A stretch of 45,601 bases of DNA from Circinella minor (lineage: Eukaryota; Mucoromycota; Mucoromycetes; Mucorales; Lichtheimiaceae). Below the pieces are notes generated by a model, which was given only the letters and a program-made list of their open reading frames with translations, made no database searches and was not told the origin of the DNA. The stretch spans positions 1-45,601 of the forward strand of contig JAEPRB010000292.1 of assembly GCA_016758965.1 (NCBI GenBank), given 5' to 3'. The position numbers and the translations under genes are program-made. This document shows positions 35,209-43,182 of the stretch, in pieces (position 1 is the first letter of the stretch; the number at the start of each line of letters is the position of its first letter).

Positions 35209-35217
35209 AAAAAGGAA
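35209..35217. other. Right 9-bp target site duplication
   Basis: AAAAAGGAA, identical to 34,737-34,745. Confidence 0.8.
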
Positions 35218-35489
35218 AGAATAAGGTGGGAAAAGATGACTGATCGGAATTTTTCCTTTTTTTTTTTACTGCTATGGGTAAATAATCTCTTTAAGCTATG
35301 CATGATTATTTTACTGTTCCATAATAGTTATATTTTTATACAGATAGTTCCTATATTTTATAGATACTATAGATAATGAATGTTATATGTAAAAATATAA
35401 ATATAATAAGCGATAATAATTAATTATCTCATCATCGAATATTCAGTTATTATCTATGGATTATTATAACTTTAGAGCGGAAATAGCAG

Positions 35490-35716
35490 CAGAGCTTTTG
35501 AAAATTGTGTCACCAAGCATGAAAAAAAACCTTCAGAGCGAATAAAAAATCAGAATTCATGAAAATTAAAGCCTCCAATATGAAAAATTATGACGCTCCT
35601 TATGAAAAAAAAATGTTACTATCGAAAAAAAAAGTATCATTCACGAATATTGATGATGTTTACCTCGAAATAAAAAAACACCATTTGAGATTAATAAATG
35701 AGCACTGATCGATGAA
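35490..35716. repeat. Degenerate AT-rich short tandem units, left flank
   Basis: Loose repetition of 20-25 bp units; the one at about 35,664-35,704 (CTCGAAATAAAAAAACACCA followed by TTTGAGATTAATAA) closely matches a unit in the array at 37,668-37,825. The arrays flank the 35.7-37.6 kb element on both sides. Confidence 0.45.
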
Positions 35717-36150
35717 GTATTTATGAATATGATTTAACAGGAAAATAAGGATATAAGGTAAGATAAAAATGATAACAGAATAAGTCTTGTGAGAATCTTT
35801 TAGGTGTTTTATTATATGAAAAATATGATAATAAAAAGATAAAAAGATATTTTCTATTACAAGTAAGTTTTATATATATATGTTTTGGGTGTATATTTTC
35901 CTGTATTTATAGATGATGTTATACTATGGTAAATTCTATGTTATGTGATTATGAATAAATAAATTATGTTTGATTATGTGGGATATGCAATACCTTAATG
36001 TTTACAAAATTATAATTGTTTTCGATGAATTCTACTATACCCTAATATATATACAAAATTTTAGTATATATATGTAACTAAATATTATTATAATCTTTAT
36101 GACATTTTACTTTTTCATAAAGATTATCAATTTCATGAATTTTTATTTTT

Positions 36151-36597
36151 CTATGTGGATTTTTTTCTTATTTGTTGTTCTTTGATATAATAATATTTTT
36201 CATGTTCATAAATATTATTATATCTCCATCTTTCCTTCTTGGAATACCCATTTATATATTCATATAAATTATATGGTATTCCTTCCCTATCGAATTCATC
36301 ATCTGATTCATCTAGTTTATTAATACCTTCGCATTGGGTTTCTGTAATATAGTTAGAAAATATTCTTTTTTGTCTAGATTCGAATGAATCTGAATTATAT
36401 TTTCTAACACCATTATCATTTTTATTTTTGAGGTTCATTTGAACCTCTTCATCAATATATTTATTTTTTGCATTTTTTATTTTTTGTACAATAGATGAAT
36501 ATAAAGAATAATCATGAATAATGTTATTCTTTAATTTATTCATCTTATCATGTATATTTCTTTTTTCTTTTTTTATTGTTTTCTTTACTGCTGGCAC
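36151..36597 (-). CDS. Lys/Tyr-rich open frame inside the 1.9-kb element
   Basis: A 148-residue frame (counted from a GTG codon; the first ATG is about 18 residues in) that is mostly charged and Asn/Tyr/Lys-rich, with a DESDDEFDREGIPYNLYEY segment. It overlaps the end of the next frame upstream by 13 bp in another frame, so it may be a second exon or the same gene after a frameshift. No domain recognised. Confidence 0.3.
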   Translation of the reverse strand: MPAVKKTIKKEKRNIHDKMNKLKNNIIHDYSLYSSIVQKIKNAKNKYIDEEVQMNLKNKNDNGVRKYNSDSFESRQKRIFSNYITETQCEGINKLDESDDEFDREGIPYNLYEYINGYSKKERWRYNNIYEHEKYYYIKEQQIRKKST

Positions 36598-37094
36598 TGA
36601 TGTAGATAAACCTTAACCTTCACAATCAGATTGTTGAAGTTTTCAATGATGATAACATAAATCTTCGCAGTGCCAGTAACCTCCACACCTTCTGAGCGTT
36701 GCTTTTCACAAACCCGACTCCTTTTACCATATACACGCAACCGTTTGTCACCAGAGACCATACAAAGACTAATGCTTTTAGATTCTTGGACATCTTTTAA
36801 TTCTGAGGAGTAACACTTCTTGTACTTCTTTTTTATTCTACTATTTTTTTTATTGCTCTTTCCCTTTCTTTTTATTATTATTATTCTTTTCATTATTATT
36901 CTTTTTATTATTATTCTTTTCATTATTATTCTTTTTATTTTTATTCTTTCCATTATTATTCTTTCCATTATTATTCTTTCCATTATTATTCTTTCTATTA
37001 TTATTCTTTCCATTATTATTCTTTCCACTATTACTTCTTTTTCTTTACTATTATTTTTACCATTATTGCTATTCTTCTTTTTTTCCCAGTACAT
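36585..37094 (-). CDS. Repeat-containing open frame inside the 1.9-kb element
   Basis: 169 residues. The N-terminal half is a run of about eleven (E/K)RII(M/I/E) pentapeptides encoded by a 15-bp tandem repeat, followed by a Lys-rich linker. The C-terminal half is different: it looks like globular sequence (SLCMVSGDKRLRVYGKRSRV, then VTGTAKIYVIIIENFNNLIV) and ends at YLHQCQQ. The C-terminal part may derive from a real protein, perhaps of a transposable element; the repeat part is probably expansion. Not recognised. Confidence 0.35.
   Translation of the reverse strand: MYWEKKKNSNNGKNNSKEKEVIVERIIMERIIIERIIMERIIMERIIMERIKIKRIIMKRIIIKRIIMKRIIIIKRKGKSNKKNSRIKKKYKKCYSSELKDVQESKSISLCMVSGDKRLRVYGKRSRVCEKQRSEGVEVTGTAKIYVIIIENFNNLIVKVKVYLHQCQQ
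36871..37037. repeat. 15-bp tandem repeat (TTCTTTCCATTATTA-type)
   Basis: About eleven imperfect copies with substitutions at fixed positions (CTTTTCATT, CTTTTTATT, CTTTCCATT). The period is a multiple of three, so it keeps the minus-strand frame open. Confidence 0.85.
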
Positions 37095-37211
37095 ATTTAA
37101 TAAAATCCGTATGCTTCTCTTATTTGACCGTTTACACTTTATATAAAAAAAGTCCCACTCTATTTATAATTATATCTTATTTTCGGAATTAATGTTTTTT
37201 CAACCATAATG

Positions 37212-37320
37212 TCAGGGTCTCACACATTTACTAAATTATAATGTCGGTTCTCGGTTCTCTCCATCTAGAACCGAGTCGGTTCCGGTTCGGTTCCGGTTCT
37301 TCGGTTCTCATGAGGATCCC
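37212..37320. repeat. CGGTTC-rich patch with a short hairpin
   Basis: Repeated CGGTTC/GGTTCC words between 37,233 and 37,301, unlike the AT-rich surroundings. A 9-bp stem (CTCGGTTCT pairing with AGAACCGAG) closes an 8-nt loop near 37,245-37,272. GGTTCGG-type repeats and a CAGGG start occur at ends of some hAT transposons, but I could not find a matching opposite terminus. Confidence 0.5.
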
Positions 37321-37667
37321 TAGGTAAAGTTTTGGGGTCCTGCCATATTTGAGAATTACTTTTTTTATAAAATAAAAATTCAATTTTTAAAAAAAAGTAT
37401 GTAAACATTTTGAAATTTTGTTACCAACAAAATATGTATAACAAATAGTTTTTACATAAAAACAATTAGTAATGCATGTGTGCCTAACTGCCTATTATAT
37501 TTGTATTATATTATTATAAGATGTCATTATAGTAGAATTATTATTTATGTATCTAGATAGTAACCAATGTGAGATTATTTTAGTGTTTTTATATTTAGTT
37601 TATATTTGAATTATCTGAGATGAAGGATTGATGTGTGCCATACAAGATACAACAATGGATTCAAAAA

Positions 37668-37825
37668 TACTATTTGCGAAATAAAAAAACACTATTTGTA
37701 ATTAAAAAAATAATATTTGTGAATATAAAAAACGCCATTTATGATTAAAAAAAATGTTCATCTCGAAAATAAAAAACACCATTTATAAATATTAAAAGAG
37801 CATATATAGAATCAAAAACACTATA
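37668..37825. repeat. AT-rich tandem repeat, about 21-22-bp period
   Basis: Seven or so units of the form ATTTGTGAATAAAAAACACC with many substitutions, immediately right of the 1.9-kb element. Confidence 0.65.
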
Positions 37826-38092
37826 GTCAACTTCTGAAAAATCCTATATTTTCCTATTAAATTAATATCCATAAATACCTTAGACCTAGCTTAATAATTA
37901 ATAATATATTATAGAATTAAAATCATTATACATTTATATTTCAGTGACTTGAATTAAAAAAGAAACTAGATTTCATATACTTTATTTTTATATCTGATTA
38001 TTCAAATATTCTAACTAATACTAAACAAATACTAATTACAACATTAATTATTTCCTGACTTCAAGCAATAACAGAGTTGTAAGTCATCGTGT
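37826..38092. other. AT-rich spacer before the tRNA gene
   Basis: No feature seen apart from A/T-rich sequence. Confidence 0.5.
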
Positions 38093-38166
38093 GCCCCATT
38101 GGCCTAATTGGATAAGGCGTCGGACTTCTAATCCGAAGATTCTGGGTTCGACCCCCAGATGGGGCT
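38093..38166 (+). tRNA. tRNA-Arg (anticodon UCU)
   Basis: A full cloverleaf can be drawn. The acceptor stem is GCCCCAT pairing with ATGGGGC, and the D arm is GCCT/AGGC. The anticodon stem is TCGGA/TCCGA with loop CTTCTAA, so TCT lies at 38,127-38,129. The variable loop has 5 nt. The T arm is CTGGG/CCCAG with loop TTCGACC, and the discriminator base is T. There is no intron. Box A-like TGGCCTAATTGG and box B GGTTCGACCCC are intact. T-runs that could end Pol III transcription begin about 30 bp downstream. It reads AGA, a codon expected to be frequent in this AT-rich genome. Confidence 0.97.
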
Positions 38167-38774
38167 CAATAGCATAGCTTGAGCATTAAAATATATTTTT
38201 GATGTTTTTTGCCACTTGTCATAATTATTATTAATTATAATTATTTTTATTAGTTATACAATGCCTACCTCCTCTTTTACTACAGCAGCGGCTCTCTTTT
38301 ATTATTTATTATTATTATATAATACATCTACAGTAGTTTTAGAAAATATATAAATAGCAGATTATTTTATTTATTACCTTTATGATATTTTCATATATGG
38401 TTATGTTATTATTCATACTACTGATATTATCTGTCATATTTACATTATCTCTCTATGATTATCCCTCTATAGTTTTATCAATAAAAAATATAATATTATT
38501 ATATTTCAGTTACTGCAGTGTAATAATATATTTTGATGGATAACATTATAGCAAAATAAAGTAAAATAACAAATTTACTGCAGAAAAAAAAAATTCAAAA
38601 AATATTTAGAAAATATTCAAATATATAAATATACAAAAATCCACTCTACGTTATATACGTTATATTTCTCGGATATTAAAACATATATTATTTTAAATAT
38701 TTAAGAATATTCATAGAGTAATAATGTAATTCAAAAGATAATACTTTATCTTTTTAGTATTTTAACTATAGAAA
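38167..38774. other. AT-rich spacer after the tRNA gene
   Basis: No gene supported; very AT-rich with scattered ATTATT repeats. Confidence 0.5.
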
Positions 38775-40323
38775 AAATGTTTTTGACTCTGAGACCTTGA
38801 CAAGATTTAGATGCCTTGACAAACAATTTCGAATATTTGCAAGGCACGAAAATATTGAAGTGCATTTAGTAGCTGACCATGGAATGTATCGAACATTCAC
38901 ATCCCCCAATAATAGACAAGGATACATTGACTTACTAATGCTGCTTATTGCACTGTTACAGCATCAGGGTATGACTGAAGGAAGTATCTCAGAATGGATT
39001 AATAGTGATATTATGATTCTACCAATTAAAGAGCAATGTTTGGATCAATCAGTGTTCTGTACAACTAAAGGAGGGTAAATTATAGTACATGCTGTTCGAT
39101 TTCATTATTATCTCAGTATCCTTGTGTGCTAATTTTACACTTACCTCTCTTTTTAAAAAATAAAATAGCCATGCAAAGGAATTGACTTGCACCACATGGT
39201 TTGGTAATTATGCCGCCAAACAAATAACCAAGGCATTTACGAATATTGGTGTTACTAATAAGTAACTAAGTATATATAAACGTTATAAAAATAAATAAAA
39301 AATTTCAGTTGTGCACTATAGTCATTATTGTATATGTTATACTTATTTTGTTTATGTTATATAGAGCTGGTAACAGTGTACTCTCTTCGAAGAAACCTCA
39401 TACATGAGTTGCAAAAGCATCTTTCCTCTAAGAGAGTGGCATCTATCATTAGGCATCACTACAACTCACCCTTACAACATACATTATATGCCAACAATGC
39501 AAGAATAACGAAGATGCAGATCTTGCGGAGCTCCTAACAGGAGAAGTATTTCAAGCCATCACACAAAACAACTTATTTCTTAGTGGAATAATGTCAACAA
39601 TTAAACCAAAGGATGCACAACTTATACGCGACGAATATAACACCCACGTTAAAAAACGTATCGTTATCTTCAGCCGCATCTACTTCAAAAGACATTGATT
39701 ATGAAGAGAATGAAGGTATGTAGCATACTAAAAGCATTTACCCATTAAAAAGAAATCGGATGAGCATGATACTAATAGTGTTCTTTTTTTAATAAAAAAA
39801 AATAGATGCAGAATATGAATTAATGGAAGGCTAGGATATACCTGAAGCAGTAACAGAAATTACACGAGAAAAATTTCTTATGGAAATGGTTAATATCGCT
39901 CCTACTATAAAGGGACATAATTCTTGTGTTCTTTGCAAAGATGAAGGAACTAATCATGCATATTTTTACATTGCTTATCAATCCCAAGTGGGTCAGTGGT
40001 ACAACAAAATATGGACAACATACCAAATACTCTTGGGTATACCGAGCAGTACAAGCTGTACAAGCAGGAACAAAAGACCTAGTATACAAATGTCAGTATG
40101 AAAACTGCAAAATGTCATGGAAAAATCTACTAAGCAAAAGTGCATTGGAACACCACAAGGCTAAGTATTCACGCTCTGTAAAAAATTTCATGAACAAAAA
40201 TGAGATGTTTTCTTCTATGGCAAACGTATTTAAAACAAGATACAATGGAGCTCGTCTTACAAGAAGTGCTTTTGAAGAATTAAAACAGAAACGCATTGAG
40301 CGTCTTCCAAAAAAAAAACATTA
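38775..40323 (+). pseudogene. Frameshifted multi-exon gene with zinc-finger-like cysteines
   Basis: A chain of protein-like pieces in one orientation. The first, from about 38,778, contains RFRCLDKQFRIFARHENIEV. A piece from 39,170 to 39,262 (HAKELTCTTWFGNYAAKQIT) follows a GT-AG intron with matching phase. Later pieces carry LTGEVFQAITQNNLFLSGIM (about 39,530), SSAASTSKDIDYEENE (39,680) and MVNIAPTIKGHNSCVLCKDE (39,880). The last, 39,990-40,323, contains CQYENCKMSWKNLL with a following HH, a possible zinc-binding group, and a Lys-rich end. Frame changes within exons (near 39,500, 39,655 and 40,005) and a TAG near 39,833 rule out a working gene. Intron remnants show that it was once a spliced nuclear gene. 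Family not recognised. Confidence 0.6.
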
Positions 40324-41337
40324 ACAAGGGAAAAAAAAGCTGCCACTTCATCATGAAAACATATATTTCTTGTGCTCAAAAAAATAATAATATTGCATAC
40401 TCCCTCCCTCAAAAATAAGTTAGTAATATTATGTAAATAACAAGTGTAAAAAAAAAAATAAACCTAAGGTTAATTTGCTACAAGCTATAAACAGTATCTG
40501 AAAAAAACGAAAGACATTGTTTGATACCAACATATGTTAACCCGAAAACTATTCTAACTAAAGATGTCAGTTAGTTTCTTCAATTTTTCTTCTTGAACCA
40601 TTTTGCTAAATAACTGATAATACTTTATTTATAAAGATACTTCTTTTTAAAAAAGGTTGGCATATAGTGATATCTACTATATCATTGATATATTGTCATA
40701 TTATTCACTCAAACAGCACTATCAGATTAAAATCACTGATAGTCTACGGATCATCTAGAAAAATCTATAAAAAATCTCTAAAAATCTTTTATCTCAATCT
40801 TTTCCTAAAACATTTATTTTCTAAACTAAATGGTTTATCATGTCTATTATTTTGTTCCTGTCATATAAAAAAGCATGATGGGTTGGTAAAACATATATTT
40901 ATAAAAACTCTGATAATCTTTGAAAATCTTTGGAATGTCTAATACTGCTGGGTTACAAATAAGTCTATGTTTTCGTGTTTGTAACAGAAAGAGGCTGGCC
41001 AAGTAAAACCTTTCTTCTTCCGAGCTTCGCAATTTTTGATGACGATTCCAAAAATACTACATACAGACTTTTACTGTCGCATTTGTAAGGGTATTTCTTC
41101 AAAACAAAACACGAAAAAAAGAACCAAGCTAATAAAATGCTTAGCATACAAAGTAAAAAAAAGTAGACAATGGGAATGTGGAAAAAGAAATCTTCATATA
41201 AAATAATGGCGACTTGAATCATTGATGGAGAACAATAAATATGTAAACTACAAAAACTTTTACGCGTGTATTTTTTTTAAATAAAGTATATGATAGTTTA
41301 GCTTTTTTTTTTGCTTAGTTGCTGACTCTTTATTACT
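40324..41337. other. AT-rich spacer
   Basis: No supported gene. Open frames on both strands are short and hydrophobic or Lys-rich. Confidence 0.45.
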
Positions 41338-42476
41338 TTGGTGCCAGTAACAGAAACGATCGTGCTTCCATGGAAACGAATCAGAACATGCAGTGAAGTC
41401 TTGGTCTTGCCAATATAGATCATACATTTGAATCAAATGCTACTTTCTTTAAGGTTTGTCAGAACAATGATTTAGATATTAGATTGTATAAAACAAACGA
41501 GCTCATAGAATGGCCTCAAGCACACGATGGAACATGATAATACTGTTTGTGGTACCAGTGCTGACGATTATCATGGATTATTCTTATTATGATCCAGTTG
41601 AAGGTACTGAAAACAGTGCCGCGCCTGTTAGCAAGAAACTATATTATAAAACTGTCGCATAGTGAGGTATTTATAAATATGAATTAATAAGAAAATAAGG
41701 TAAGAATAGAAATGATAACAGAATAGGTCTTGTGAGAATCTTTCAGGTGTTTTATTATATGAAAATAATATGATATAAAAAAGATAAAAATATAATTATT
41801 TCTATTATAAGTAAGTTTTATATATATATATGTTTTAGATGTGTATTTTCCTGTATTTGTAGATGATGTTATATTATGATAAATTGTATATTATGTGATT
41901 ATGAATAAATAAGTTATGTTTGATTATTATGTTTGTATTATATTATTATAAGGTGTGATTGTGGTAGAATTATTATTTGTATATTTAGAAAGCAACCGAT
42001 GTGAGATTATTTTAGTGTTTTTATATTTAGTTTATATTTGAATTATCTGAGATGAAGGATTGACGTGTGCCATACGACACATAGAATGAGCTATCAACAA
42101 ATGATTTTGATAAATAGTCTAATTGTTGATGCATACATTTATGGCGCACATCAACTGCTCTACGAACATAATCAAGCAAAATCACTTTTGGTAAAATAAG
42201 ACTATTATGTTTGTTCAAGTAAATATGACATATGCTGTAGTATATATATAATATATATGTTTTCTAGCGAACAGATACGATGTAAATTTAGATTTTATAA
42301 AAAATCACGATTCAAAATCAAAAAATGCAAAAGAAATGGCAGTGGAAACCAAAACTGGATTCTTTCATTATACAACTAATTATGATAGTGATGATGCTTT
42401 AGTTAGTGTTATATCAATCAAATATAATAAAAATAAAGAGACATTAAAAAGTCAACGAGACCCAAAAGAACAATAA
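41338..42476 (+). pseudogene. Decayed gene interrupted by a MITE
   Basis: Before the insert, 41,338-41,539 reads FGASNRNDRASMETNQNMQ, a TGA, then SLGLANIDHTFESNATFFKV through LIEWPQAHDGT. After the insert, 42,087-42,191 reads MSYQQMILINSLIVDAYIYG onward to a GTAAAA donor-like site. From a TTTCTAG acceptor at 42,268 a terminal open piece (ANRYDVNLDFIKNHDSKSKN onward) runs to a TAA at 42,476. The phases across that last intron do not match, and there is an in-frame stop, so the gene is dead. The 409-bp MITE at 41,667-42,075 sits between the two halves. Whether both halves belong to one gene is an inference from order and orientation. Confidence 0.45.
41667..42075. mobile_element. Short form of the 35.7-kb element (MITE-like, 409 bp)
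   Basis: Matches 35,717-35,979 and then directly 37,494-37,643, with the junction at about 41,925. There is no coding capacity. Similar words on both sides (GCATAGTGAG before, ACATAGAATGAG after) might be a diverged target duplication; this is uncertain. Confidence 0.6.
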
Positions 42477-42845
42477 TTGAACTGAAGTTTATTAAAATAA
42501 AATATTATCTCTATTTATATGAATCTTATTATCAGTGGGATATATATTGATATGTGTATATAGCTATACGTAAGATTTAAATTTGTCATGGCCGTGTGAA
42601 TTATGAATATAAGATTAATGATATTAAGATTAGACTTTGAGCGGTTGACGATATGATATATCTACGCAGCTGTTATCTGTTATCATTATAGAAGACGGAC
42701 TTCTGTGTTCTTACAAATCATGGTCCAAATAGGGAAGTACACGAAATGTCAGCAAAGCATAATTAAAATGACAAATAATTATCTTTATGAATAATATGTG
42801 TTGAATACAACACACGTCACAACTTTTCATCCATTTTTTTCAGTC

Positions 42846-42880
42846 CCAGATCTTTTTAGGCGAAAATTTCAAGTTATGCA
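42846..42880. repeat. Short dispersed motif (copy 2)
   Basis: CCCAGATCTTTTTAGGCGAA followed by AATTTCAAGTTATGC, matching 27,590-27,626 with few differences. It ends just before the hairpin's first base. Confidence 0.65.
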
Positions 42881-43074
42881 TTAACTATGTGGCAATATAA
42901 AAATAAAATACATTTACAAAAGAAGTATCACAAATGGATAAAAAAGGGAAAGTAGAGTTACTGCTATTTATGGCTACGACACTATAAATAGCAGTAACTC
43001 TACTTTCCCTTTTTTATCCATTTGTGATACTTCTTTTGTAAATGTATTTTATTTTTATATTGCCACGTAGTTAA
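42881..43074. repeat. Near-perfect hairpin, 91-bp arms, 12-bp loop
   Basis: Arms 42,881-42,971 and 42,984-43,074 are inverted complements with a single mismatch (42,888). The outer ends are TTAA on both sides, and the loop is GGCTACGACACT. There is no coding sequence. It could be a fold-back element inserted at TTAA, or a source of double-stranded RNA if transcribed. Confidence 0.95.
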
Positions 43075-43182
43075 TCCATATCACTGTCACATCATCATAA
43101 TAATTATTCAAACACGTAGTCAACCCTCAGTCATGAACATGTATATTATCATTATTAGTTTATCATATACCTTATAAGTAGT

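Larger units (their letters stand above)
35717..37643. mobile_element. Putative 1.9-kb mobile element (long form)
   Basis: Its two ends, 35,717-35,979 and about 37,494-37,643, match consecutively the 409-bp sequence at 41,667-42,075, which lacks the 1.5 kb in between. The shared edges are GTATTTAT(G/A)AATATGA and GTGTGCCATAC. The middle holds two overlapping minus-strand open frames (36,151-36,597 and 36,585-37,094) and a 15-bp coding repeat. Either this is the longer parent and the 41.7-kb copy is an internal-deletion derivative, or something inserted here; the first fits MITE biology better. Confidence 0.55.

Noticed and set aside
36851..37037. CRISPR-like array
   Set aside because: Adjacent 15-bp units without spacers; eukaryotic minisatellite.
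38093..38166. tRNA-derived SINE or pseudo-tRNA
   Set aside because: All stems pair, the box B is canonical, and no repeat body or poly-A follows, so a working tRNA gene is simpler.
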